Positions 8,512 through 15,995 of a DNA stretch of 64,000 nt are shown one piece after another (the first letter of the stretch is position 1; each line of letters begins with the position of its first letter). Position numbers and translations under genes: made by a program. Under the pieces are notes generated by a model. The model had not been told where the DNA came from, made no database searches, and saw only the letters and a program-made list of their open reading frames with translations. This DNA comes from Nocardioides gansuensis (lineage in GTDB: Bacteria; Actinomycetota; Actinomycetes; Propionibacteriales; Nocardioidaceae), in NCBI RefSeq assembly GCF_003076135.1, contig NZ_QDGZ01000003.1, forward strand, positions 186,001 to 250,000, in the 5' to 3' direction.

Positions 8512-9789
8512 ATGAAGTTCACGTCCTACTGGCTCGACACCGCACCGGCCACCCCCGATCGCTCGCGCACGGAGATCAGCCGCGAGGTCGACGTCGCCGT
8601 CGTGGGTGCGGGGCTCACGGGCACCTCGGCCGCCCTCCACCTTGCCCGCAAGGGTGCTCGGGTGGCTGTGCTGGAGAAGGAGACCGTGGGGTGGGGTGCC
8701 TCCGGTCGCAACGGAGGCATGGCCACGCCCGGGCTCTCTCTCGGGCTGCGCGACGCGATCGCGCGCTACGGCTTCCCCACCGCGCGGGACCTCTACAACA
8801 GCTACTACGACGCGATCGACAGCATCGAGAAGCTCGTCGCCGACGAGGGCATCGACTGCGACTTCGCCCGGAACGGGAAGCTGAACCTGGCGGCCAAGCC
8901 GGCCCACTACGAGGGCATGAAGCGCACCTACGAGGTCCTGACCGAGCGCATGGGCGTCGACACCACGCTCGTACCCCCCAGCGAGCTCGGCGAGGAGATC
9001 GGCTCGCCTCGCTACCACGGTGGCATCCTCGACCCCCTCGGTGCCGGGCTGCACGTGGGCAAGTTCGTCAAGGGACTGGGCGAGAGTGCGGTTCGGGCGG
9101 GTGCCGAGATCCACGAGAAGGCCGGCGTGGAGTCGGTCCACCGCCTGGGAGGCACGCGTCACGAGCTCGTCACGTCGCGAGGCCGGATCCGCGCCGACAA
9201 GGTCCTGGTCGCCACCAGCGGCTACACCACGCGGCCCTTCCGTTGGCAGCAGGTCCGCATCGCACCCGTCGGTAGCTTCATCATCGTGACCGAGCCCCTC
9301 GGCAAGGAGGTCTGCGACCAGCTGTTGCCGAACCGGCGGATGTGCTCGGACTCCAAGAACCTCCTGTACTACTTCCGCATCACGCCGGACCACCGCCTGC
9401 TCTTCGGCGGTCGGGCCCGATTCGCGATGGCCGGTCCCCGATCCGACCAGAAGAGCGGCCGCATCCTGCGGGAGGCCATGGTCTCGGTCTTCCCGCAGCT
9501 CGCGAATGCCGGCGTCGACTACTGCTGGGGCGGACTGGTGGACATGAGCATGGACCGCCTCGTCCACGCCGGTGAGCAGGACGGCCTGTTCTACTCGGTC
9601 GGCTACTCCGGTCACGGGGTCCAGATGGCCACCTACATGGGCAAGCAGATGGCCGACTACATGGATGGCGTGCTCGAGGCCAATCCCTGGCGCGACATCC
9701 CCTTCAAGCGGATCCCCGGCCACTTCGGTCCGCCGTGGTTCCTGCCCTTCGCCGGCGGGTACTACAAGTTCCAGGACGTGATCAAGTAG
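8512..9789 (+). CDS. FAD-dependent amine/amino-acid oxidoreductase, PuuB-like (copy 1)
   Basis: 425-aa flavoprotein of the DAO family. The FAD-binding dinucleotide motif VAVVGAGLTGTSAALHLARKGARV is at about residues 30-53, then FAD-contact GWGASGRNGG, a middle substrate domain, DHRLLFGGRARFA, and the C-terminal GYSGHGVQMATYMGK. Order and motifs resemble gamma-glutamylputrescine oxidase (PuuB) and related enzymes that oxidise a secondary or primary amine to an imine/aldehyde. No PuuA or PuuD gene is present here, so the natural substrate is unknown. Roughly three quarters of positions match the second copy at 19166, including length and termini. ATG 8512 follows CGGGAGACC. It is probably a single-gene transcript ending at the hairpin at 9812. 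Confidence 0.85.
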   Translation: MKFTSYWLDTAPATPDRSRTEISREVDVAVVGAGLTGTSAALHLARKGARVAVLEKETVGWGASGRNGGMATPGLSLGLRDAIARYGFPTARDLYNSYYDAIDSIEKLVADEGIDCDFARNGKLNLAAKPAHYEGMKRTYEVLTERMGVDTTLVPPSELGEEIGSPRYHGGILDPLGAGLHVGKFVKGLGESAVRAGAEIHEKAGVESVHRLGGTRHELVTSRGRIRADKVLVATSGYTTRPFRWQQVRIAPVGSFIIVTEPLGKEVCDQLLPNRRMCSDSKNLLYYFRITPDHRLLFGGRARFAMAGPRSDQKSGRILREAMVSVFPQLANAGVDYCWGGLVDMSMDRLVHAGEQDGLFYSVGYSGHGVQMATYMGKQMADYMDGVLEANPWRDIPFKRIPGHFGPPWFLPFAGGYYKFQDVIK

Positions 9790-9811
9790 TCCTGGGTGAT
9801 CACACCCTTCG

Positions 9812-9844
9812 ACGGTGGTGTCCAGCTCTGCTGGGCACCACCGT
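9812..9844 (+). terminator. Hairpin terminator after FAD oxidoreductase copy 1
   Basis: A 14-bp stem (ACGGTGGTGTCCAG against CTGGGCACCACCGT, one G-T pair) with loop CTCTG, followed by TGTTGT. Its position rules out the in-frame start at 9815 for the next gene. Confidence 0.75.
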
Positions 9845-9854
9845 TGTTGTATGA

Positions 9855-9865
9855 TGTCAACTGTT
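9855..9865. promoter_or_regulatory. TGTTGACA-type motif, site D (before gntR copy 1)
   Basis: TGTCAACTGTT, a diverged form of the shared motif, 76 bases before the regulator start. It is consistent with autoregulation by the GntR protein. Confidence 0.4.
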
Positions 9866-9940
9866 AGTTTTTCATGGTGGCACAAGAAGCCACGAGCGAA
9901 GAGGCGGCTTCGAGCCGCGACTGGATTACAGGGGGAGCAC

Positions 9941-10633
9941 GTGGCAGCGAAGAGCAGCGCACCGACAGGAATTCCACGCGCCACGTTCGCGTCGATGGTG
10001 GGGGAGCGGATCAGGTCCAACATCATCGAGGGTGTGCTGCCCCCGGGGTCCCAGCTCCACGAGGTGGAGCTGGCTGCGAGCTTCGGCGTCAGCCGCGGCC
10101 CGGTCCGAGAGGCGCTGCAGCGTCTGATCCAGGAGGGCCTGCTCCGCAGCGAACCGCACCGCGGGGTCTTCGTTCCCGTCATGAGCGCCGCGGATATCGA
10201 CGACATCTACCTCGCGCGTCAGGCGCTGGAGACCGCAGCCGTCCAGAGGATCACGGCCAGGTCGCGGACCGCCTCGGCGTACAAGGCCATGGACAAGATC
10301 GTCAGGGCCATGGAGGCGGCTGAGAAGGCGGACGACTGGAAGACCGTGGCCAACCGGGATCTGGAGTTCCATTCCGCGCTCGTTGCAGCGGCGGAGAGCC
10401 CGCGCCTGGAGCGCATGTTCTCCACAGTGATCTCCGAGACCCGCCTGTGCCTCACCGTGCTGACCTCGTCGTACGAGGCCCGGGACGATCTGGTCGAGGA
10501 GCATCGCCAGATCTGCGAGCTGCTCCGGAATGACGACACTGCGGGCGCTGTGGCCTTGCTGAAGAAGCACTTCGACGACGCCGTCGTGACGTTGAAGCGT
10601 CGCCTGGAGACCGAGGACGAGCAGGTCGGCTGA
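9941..10633 (+). CDS. GntR family regulator, FadR/FCD subfamily (copy 1)
   Basis: 230-aa DNA-binding regulator. The N-terminal winged helix covers about residues 10-75 (FASMVGERIRSNIIEG, GSQLHEVELAASFGVSRGPVREALQRL with wing LLRSEPHRGVFV), followed by an all-helical FCD effector domain with the usual metal/ligand residues spread through DLEFHSALVAAAESPRL and EEHRQICELL. GTG 9941 is chosen because GGGGGAG lies just before it and the upstream region holds the terminator and site D. It is a close paralogue of the regulator at 22407. The effector is unknown, probably an intermediate of the amine catabolism encoded around it. It is the best candidate to bind the shared TGTTGACA sites, whose TGT-N2-ACA core fits the GntR operator pattern. 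Confidence 0.88.
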   Translation: MAAKSSAPTGIPRATFASMVGERIRSNIIEGVLPPGSQLHEVELAASFGVSRGPVREALQRLIQEGLLRSEPHRGVFVPVMSAADIDDIYLARQALETAAVQRITARSRTASAYKAMDKIVRAMEAAEKADDWKTVANRDLEFHSALVAAAESPRLERMFSTVISETRLCLTVLTSSYEARDDLVEEHRQICELLRNDDTAGAVALLKKHFDDAVVTLKRRLETEDEQVG

Positions 10634-10654
10634 GCGCAGTCGGTTGAGCGCAAG

Positions 10655-10688
10655 AGAGCCCGGCCACCCCGAGGGGTGGCCGGGCTCT
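10655..10688. terminator. Terminator between gntR copy 1 and the converging dehydrogenase gene
   Basis: A 16-bp perfect stem (AGAGCCCGGCCACCCC and its complement), effectively a tight GA/CGAG loop, followed by TTT. The symmetric stem between convergent genes can serve both strands. Confidence 0.8.
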
Positions 10689-10729
10689 TTCGCAGGACCG
10701 GCGGGTGCGGCTCGTCGGAACTGAGCGGG

Positions 10730-11806
10730 TCAGTCCGCGGCGAGCAGGTCCAGCACCGCGGCGGTGACCTGCTCGGTCGAGGCGGTGCCGCCCACGTCGG
10801 CGGTGCGGGTGGCGGGATCGCGCAGGGAGGCCTCGATGGCGTCCATCAGCCGGGCGGCGGGCTCGCCGGCGTCGAGGTGCTCGAGCATGAGCACGACCGA
10901 CCACAGCATGCCGACGGGGTTCGCCAGTCCCTTACCAGCGATGTCGGGGGCCGACCCGTGGACCGGCTCGAACATCGACGGGTTCTCACCCGTGGGGTCG
11001 AGGTTGGCCGAGGGAGCGATGCCGATGCTGCCGGTCACGGCGGCCGCGAGATCGCTGAGGATGTCCCCGAACAGGTTGCTGGCCACGATCACGTCGAACG
11101 ACTCCGGGCGAAGCACCAGCTTCGCTGCCAGCGCGTCGACGTGCTCCTCGACCAGTTCCACTTCTGGCCGGAGGTCGGCGCGCTCACGCACCACCTCGTC
11201 CCAGAACGGCATGCTGTGCACGAGACCGTTGGACTTGGTCGCCGACGTGACGCGCCGGTCACGTCCGGACGCGAGCTCCAGGGCGTAGTCCGCGATGCGG
11301 CTGATGCCGCGCCGGGTGAACACCGCCTCCTGGATGGCGGTCTCGCCGGGCCCTCCTCGGCCGAATCGCCCGCCGACCTCGCTGTACTCGCCCTCGTTGT
11401 TTTCCCGCACGATGACGAGGTCGATCGGCCGGTTGTCCGCATCCGCGAGGGGACTGGTGACCCCTGCGAACGAGCGGACCGGACGCAGGTTGACGTACTG
11501 GCTGAACGCTCGGCGGATCGGGATGAGCAGGCCCCACAGGGAGACGTGGTCGGGTACGCCCGCCCACCCGACGGCGCCGAGCAGGACTGCGTCGTACTGG
11601 CGCAGCGTTTCCAGGCCGTCGGGAGGCATGAGGGCGCCGGTGTCGAGGTAGCGCTGGCAGGACCAGTCGAACTCGTCGATCCGGATGCCCAGGTCGTGAC
11701 GGGCGTCGAGGGCGGCGAGCACGGCGCGGGCCGACGTCGCCACCTCGACACCGATGCCGTCACCCGGGATGAGTGCGATGCGGCGCGTCTTCGTGGTGTT
11801 CTCCAT
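10730..11806 (-). CDS. Tartrate/isopropylmalate-type beta-decarboxylating dehydrogenase
   Basis: 358-aa NAD- and metal-dependent enzyme of the isocitrate/isopropylmalate family that oxidises and decarboxylates a 2-hydroxy acid. Features: IALIPGDGIGVEV at the N-terminus, LLGAVGW, RPVRSFAGV, the substrate-side segment VRENNEGEYSEVGGR (the tartrate-dehydrogenase style, unlike LeuB), catalytic Tyr/Lys region TRRGISRIADYALE and TSATKSN, the metal-binding Asp cluster SNLFGDILSDLAA, and EPVHGSAPDIAGKG. A role in tartrate/malate-like acid catabolism is likely rather than leucine synthesis. It lies nine bases behind the semialdehyde dehydrogenase in the same direction, so the two form an operon. Confidence 0.85.
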   Translation of the reverse strand: MENTTKTRRIALIPGDGIGVEVATSARAVLAALDARHDLGIRIDEFDWSCQRYLDTGALMPPDGLETLRQYDAVLLGAVGWAGVPDHVSLWGLLIPIRRAFSQYVNLRPVRSFAGVTSPLADADNRPIDLVIVRENNEGEYSEVGGRFGRGGPGETAIQEAVFTRRGISRIADYALELASGRDRRVTSATKSNGLVHSMPFWDEVVRERADLRPEVELVEEHVDALAAKLVLRPESFDVIVASNLFGDILSDLAAAVTGSIGIAPSANLDPTGENPSMFEPVHGSAPDIAGKGLANPVGMLWSVVLMLEHLDAGEPAARLMDAIEASLRDPATRTADVGGTASTEQVTAAVLDLLAAD

Positions 11807-11815
11807 GACGCCGGC

Positions 11816-13291
11816 TCAGGCCGTCGTGGCGATGGCGACGTACTTGGTCTCGAGGAACTCCTCGATCCCCACCCGGCCGCCCTCGCGGCCCAGGCCCGAG
11901 TGCTTCACGCCGCCGAACGGCGCCGCGGGGTTGGAGACGACGCCCTGGTTGAGGCCGATCATCCCGGTCTCGAGTCGCTCGCAGACCCGGAATGCGCGGT
12001 CGAGGTCGCGGGTGAAGACGTAGCAGGCCAGGCCGAACTCGGTGTCGTTGGCCGCAGTGATCGCCTCTTCCTCGGTCTCGAACGTCACGATGGGGGCGAC
12101 GGGGCCGAAGATCTCCTCGTGCCGCATCCGGGCGTCCTTCGCCACGTTGGTCAGCACGGTGGGCGGGTAGAAGTAGCCCTCGCGGTCGAGAGCCTTGCCG
12201 CCGACGACGACCTCGGCGCCCCGGCTCACTGCGTCGTCGACGAGGGAGGAGACCTTGTCACGGGCGTCGGCGTCGATCAGGGGGCCGACGACGACCCCGT
12301 CCTCGACCCCGCGGCCGATCGGCAGTGCCGCCATGCGCTCACCGAATCGGCGGGCGAACTCGTCAGCCACCGAGGAGTGCACGTAGAACCGGTTGGCCGC
12401 CGTGCAGGCCTCACCGATGTTGCGCATCTTGGCCTGCATCGCACCGTCGACGGCCACGTCGAGGTCGGCGTCCTCGAAGACGAGGAACGGTGCGTTGCCG
12501 CCGAGCTCCATCGAGGTCCGCATCACCTGGTCGGCACACTGCTCGAGCAGCTTGCGCCCCACCGCCGTGGAGCCGGTGAACGAGAGCTTCCGGGCCCGTC
12601 CGTCGCGGATCATCGGCTCCATCACGGGCGCCGGGTCCGCGGTCGTCACCACGTTGAGCACGCCGTCCGGGAGCCCGGCCTCCTGCAGGATCCCCGCGAG
12701 CGCCAGGATCGACAGCGGAGTCTGCTCGGCGGGCTTGACCACCATCGTGCAGCCGGCCGCGACGGCGGGCCCGATCTTGCGGGTGCCCATCGCCATCGGG
12801 AAGTTCCACGGCGTGATGAGGAGGCACGGGCCCACCGGCTCGCGCATCACCAGCAGGCGTCCCTGGCCGTTCGGGTTGACCGCGAAGCCGCCGTCGATCC
12901 GCACCGCCTCCTCGGAGAACCAGCGGAAGAACTCCGCGGCGTAGACGATCTCGCCCCTGGCCTCGGCCAGCGGCTTGCCCATCTCCAGCGTCATCAGGAG
13001 CGCGAGGTCCTCCTTGCGCTCGAGGAGCAGGTCGTACGCCCGACGCAGGATGTCGCTGCGCTCCCGAGGCGGCACCGCGCCCCAGGCGCCCTGCGCCTTG
13101 GCCGCGGCCTCGAGGGCCTGCATGCCGTCGGCGGGGGAGGCGTCGGCGACCTGGGCGAGGACGCGTCCGTTGGAGGGGTCCTCGACCGAGAAGGTCGCCC
13201 CGGACTCGGCCGGCCGCCAGGTGCCGCCGATGAACAGTCCGCTCGGCACCGAGCTGACGACCTTCTCTTCCCGTGCGAATTCATCAGACAT
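11816..13291 (-). CDS. gabD: NAD(P)-dependent succinate-semialdehyde dehydrogenase (GabD-like)
   Basis: 491-aa aldehyde dehydrogenase. Motifs in order: LFIGGTWRP, TPWNFPMAMGTRKIGPAVAAGCTMVVKPAEQTPLS (cofactor), FTGSTAVGR, catalytic Glu in MELGGNAPF (~residue 260), catalytic Cys in GEACTAANR (~295), and EEIFGPVAPI, FGGVKHSGLGREGG at the end. The CTAANR environment is typical of succinate/glutarate semialdehyde dehydrogenases. It is divergent from the 4-aminobutyrate aminotransferase gene with only 71 bases between them, a classic GABA-to-succinate pair. It is probably transcribed with the tartrate-dehydrogenase-like gene behind it. Confidence 0.87.
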   Translation of the reverse strand: MSDEFAREEKVVSSVPSGLFIGGTWRPAESGATFSVEDPSNGRVLAQVADASPADGMQALEAAAKAQGAWGAVPPRERSDILRRAYDLLLERKEDLALLMTLEMGKPLAEARGEIVYAAEFFRWFSEEAVRIDGGFAVNPNGQGRLLVMREPVGPCLLITPWNFPMAMGTRKIGPAVAAGCTMVVKPAEQTPLSILALAGILQEAGLPDGVLNVVTTADPAPVMEPMIRDGRARKLSFTGSTAVGRKLLEQCADQVMRTSMELGGNAPFLVFEDADLDVAVDGAMQAKMRNIGEACTAANRFYVHSSVADEFARRFGERMAALPIGRGVEDGVVVGPLIDADARDKVSSLVDDAVSRGAEVVVGGKALDREGYFYPPTVLTNVAKDARMRHEEIFGPVAPIVTFETEEEAITAANDTEFGLACYVFTRDLDRAFRVCERLETGMIGLNQGVVSNPAAPFGGVKHSGLGREGGRVGIEEFLETKYVAIATTA

Positions 13292-13333
13292 GTGTGGCCT
13301 CCGGGGCGTCGACGGTAGTATGGTTGTGTCTGT

Positions 13334-13343
13334 TGTTGACAGT
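13334..13343 (+). promoter_or_regulatory. TGTTGACA-type motif, site E (before the gabT-like gene)
   Basis: TGTTGACAGT lies 20 bases before the aminotransferase start codon and just before its ribosome site. That is too close for the contained TTGACA to act as a -35 box. A likely -10, TAGTAT, is upstream at 13316-13321, so this looks like an operator just downstream of the transcription start. Confidence 0.5.
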
Positions 13344-13362
13344 CTACCAAGGAGCGTTCGTG

Positions 13363-14619
13363 ATGGCCAACCTTTCTCCCCTGCTCAAGCAGGCAACTCC
13401 CGTGGTCGTGGCCCGCGGGGAGGGCGTCTACCTGTATGACCAGGACGATCGGCGCTACCTCGACTTCACTGCGGGCATCGGCGTCACCAGCACGGGCCAC
13501 TGCCACCCGCGTGTCGTCGCCGCCGCCCAGGAGCAGGTGGCCACCCTGATCCACGGCCAGTACACGACGGTGATGCACCGACCGCTGCTGACGCTGACGG
13601 AGCGCCTCGGCGAGGTGCTGCCCGAGCGGCTGGACTCGGTCTTCTTCAGCAACTCCGGCAGCGAGGCGGTCGAGGCGGCGCTCCGCCTCGCCCGGCATGC
13701 CACGGCCCGGCCCAACATCGTCGTGTTCCACGGCTCCTTCCACGGACGCACCATCGGCGCGGCCTCGATGACGACCTCGGGCACCAAGTTCCGCGCCGGC
13801 TTCTCCCCGATCATGGGCGGCGTCGCCGTGTCGCCGTTCCCCACGGCGTACCGCTACGGCTGGGACGAGCAGACCGCCACCGAGTTCGCCCTGCGTGAGC
13901 TGGACTACCTCCTCGCCACGGTGACCGCGCCGGCCGAGACTGCCGCGTTCCTGGTCGAGCCCGTGCTCGGTGAGGGTGGCTACGTCCCCGCCAACACCGC
14001 ATTCATGGAGGGTCTCCGGGAGCGCGCCGACCGTCACGGGATCCTGCTCGTGGTGGACGAGGTGCAGACCGGCTGGGGACGCACCGGCCGCTTCTGGGGG
14101 CACGACCACTTCGGGGTGCAGCCCGACATCCTGATCACCGCCAAGGGCCTTGCCAGCGGCTTCCCGCTCTCCGCCATCGCGGCCCCGGCCGACCTGATGG
14201 CCAAGGCCTGGCCGGGCTCGCAGGGCGGCACCTACGGTGGCAACGCGGTGGCCTGCGCGGCAGCCATCGCGACGCTCGACGTCATCCGTGACGAAGGGCT
14301 GGTCGACAACGCTCGCGTGGTGGGCGCGGCCCTTTCCGCTGGACTCGAGAAGGTGGCCGCCAACACGGCGGGCATCGGTGACGTCCGCGGGCTGGGCCTG
14401 ATGCTCGGCAACGAGTTCATCACGGCCGACGGGCAGCCCGACCCCACCACGGCTCAGCGCGCCCAGCAGAAGGCGGCCGAGCTCGGCCTGCTGCTGCTGA
14501 CGTGCGGACCGTTCGGCAACGTTGTACGGATGATCCCGGCACTCGTGGTCACCAAGGAGCAGGTCGAGGACGCGCTCGCGATCTGGGCCGCCGCGGTGGA
14601 CTTCGCCACGTCGGCGTGA
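13363..14619 (+). CDS. gabT: 4-aminobutyrate aminotransferase family enzyme (class III, GabT-like)
   Basis: 418-aa PLP-dependent omega-aminotransferase. Visible: FTAGIGVTSTGHCHPRV, the PLP phosphate site SNSGSEAVEAALRLAR, FHGSFHGRTIGAASMT, the cofactor Asp in VVDEVQTGWGRTG (~residue 230), and PLP lysine in LITAKGLASGFPL (~259). It transfers the amino group of GABA or a similar omega-amino acid to 2-oxoglutarate, giving a semialdehyde for the divergent dehydrogenase. ATG 13363 is preceded by AAGGAG at optimal spacing; GTG 13360 is possible. Regulation is probably through site E. The strong terminator at 14626 ends the transcript. Confidence 0.88.
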   Translation: MANLSPLLKQATPVVVARGEGVYLYDQDDRRYLDFTAGIGVTSTGHCHPRVVAAAQEQVATLIHGQYTTVMHRPLLTLTERLGEVLPERLDSVFFSNSGSEAVEAALRLARHATARPNIVVFHGSFHGRTIGAASMTTSGTKFRAGFSPIMGGVAVSPFPTAYRYGWDEQTATEFALRELDYLLATVTAPAETAAFLVEPVLGEGGYVPANTAFMEGLRERADRHGILLVVDEVQTGWGRTGRFWGHDHFGVQPDILITAKGLASGFPLSAIAAPADLMAKAWPGSQGGTYGGNAVACAAAIATLDVIRDEGLVDNARVVGAALSAGLEKVAANTAGIGDVRGLGLMLGNEFITADGQPDPTTAQRAQQKAAELGLLLLTCGPFGNVVRMIPALVVTKEQVEDALAIWAAAVDFATSA

Positions 14620-14625
14620 GCTCGG

Positions 14626-14654
14626 CTGGCCCGGCGGCTAGGCCGCCGGGCCAG
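14626..14654. terminator. Bidirectional terminator between convergent gabT-like and MATE genes
   Basis: A 13-bp perfect stem (CTGGCCCGGCGGC and its complement) with loop TAG. It starts seven bases after the aminotransferase stop and includes the last codons of the MATE gene, so both share it. Confidence 0.7.
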
Positions 14655-15987
14655 GCCGGAGCCAGGCCGCGGATCGGAAGCGCAGCGCCACCGCGACCTG
14701 CCGGGCCAGCAGCCAGCCGGTCAGTGCCCACCACAGCGCGACGACGCCTGCCTCGGTGACGAGCACGGCACCGGCCAGCGGCAGGAACACCACGAGCGCG
14801 ACCAGCATCGTCCAGGCGAGGTAGCGCGTGTCCCCGGCGCCGATGAGGATCCCGTCGAGGACGTAGAGCAGGGCGCCGATCGGCTGGCTGGCCGCGAGCA
14901 CCACAGCCAGCGACCAGACGAGGTCGCGGACCGCGGCGTCTGTGGTGAAGATCGGCACGTACGCCGGCCTCAGGACCAGCAGCAGCGCGGCCATCGCGAG
15001 CCCGCTACCGAGGCCCCAGATGAGCGCACGACGACCCGCGGCCCTCGCCGTCGCCGACTCCCCGGCGCCGAGGGCCTGGCCGACCATCGCCTGACTGGCG
15101 ATGGCGAACGCCTCCGGCGGCATCGTCAGCAGATACCACAGGGTGAAGGCGATCTGGTGGCCTGCCAGAGCCACGTCACCCTGGGCGGCAGCGACGAAGG
15201 TCATGGTCAGCAGGGAGATCCGCAGGAGCAGGGTGCGCGCGAGCAGCGGCGCGTTCGCGCTCGCCGCCGCCTTGATGCCCGGACGGTCCGGTCGCAGCGA
15301 TGCGGCGTTCCGGCGGGCGCCTCGGACCACGACGGCGCACAGCCAGGCGGCCGCCGCGGCCTGGGCGATCACGGTGCCGATCGCTGAGCCGGCGATGCCG
15401 AGCCCCAGAGGGTAGACGAGCACGAGGTTGAGCGGGACGTTGGCGATCGCGGCGAGTCCGGTCGCGAGCAGCGGCGTACGCGTGTCCTTCAGGCCGCGTA
15501 GGGCGCCGGTGGCGGCCAGGACGACGAGCATGGCGGGCAGGCCGAGCAGGCTGATCCGGAGGTAGGTGACGGCGTGCGGCGCCGCGGTCGCAGACGCGCC
15601 CAGCAGGTCGACCAGGATCGGGGCCAGGGGGATCCCGAGGGCCGCCAGCCCGAGACCGATCGAGACGCCGAGCCAGATCCCGTCGATCCCGAGCGTGTAC
15701 GCGCGACGCAGGTCGCCGGCCCCGGCGCGACGGGCCACGGCAGCCGTCGTCCCGTGCGCGAGGAAGATGCACAGGAAGACGGCGTTGAGCAGCACCGCCG
15801 AGGCGATGCCGAGGCCGGCGAGCTGGGGGGTGCCGAGGTGGCCGATGATCGCGCTGTCGGCGAGGAGGAAGGCCGGCTCGGCCAGCAGTGCCCCGAGCGC
15901 CGGGATCGCCAGCCCCACCAGCTCGCGGTCGGTCTCGCGCATCCGTCGCGACGACCTGCCACCGGGAGGGGAGGATGGTCGCCGCAC
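14638..15987 (-). CDS. MATE family multidrug/metabolite exporter
   Basis: 449-aa membrane protein with about twelve hydrophobic helices in two similar halves, typical of cation-coupled MATE exporters (DinF branch). Recognisable segments: FLLADSAIIGHLGTPQLAGLGIA in the first helices, GALRGLKDTRTPL in the central loop, and the matching ALAGHQIAFTLWYLL and GQALGAGE in the second half. The longest frame begins at GTG 15987; an internal ATG at 15942 (MRETDREL) gives a start nearer the first helix and may be the real one, since neither has a strong ribosome site. It lies eight bases behind the aldehyde dehydrogenase gene, so they may be co-transcribed. The substrate is not predictable. Confidence 0.85.
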   Translation of the reverse strand: MRRPSSPPGGRSSRRMRETDRELVGLAIPALGALLAEPAFLLADSAIIGHLGTPQLAGLGIASAVLLNAVFLCIFLAHGTTAAVARRAGAGDLRRAYTLGIDGIWLGVSIGLGLAALGIPLAPILVDLLGASATAAPHAVTYLRISLLGLPAMLVVLAATGALRGLKDTRTPLLATGLAAIANVPLNLVLVYPLGLGIAGSAIGTVIAQAAAAAWLCAVVVRGARRNAASLRPDRPGIKAAASANAPLLARTLLLRISLLTMTFVAAAQGDVALAGHQIAFTLWYLLTMPPEAFAIASQAMVGQALGAGESATARAAGRRALIWGLGSGLAMAALLLVLRPAYVPIFTTDAAVRDLVWSLAVVLAASQPIGALLYVLDGILIGAGDTRYLAWTMLVALVVFLPLAGAVLVTEAGVVALWWALTGWLLARQVAVALRFRSAAWLRPGPAA

Positions 15988-15995
15988 GGCGGGGG

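Noticed and set aside
9815..9940. Longer start for gntR copy 1
   Set aside because: These codons lie in the terminator hairpin at 9812-9844 and operator site D; the GTG at 9941 has a GGGGGAG ribosome site.
10676..13318. 880-codon open frame on the plus strand
   Set aside because: It is the mirror of the tartrate-dehydrogenase-like and GabD-like genes, whose motifs are perfect on the minus strand. Its translation is low-complexity His/Arg/Gly/Asp.
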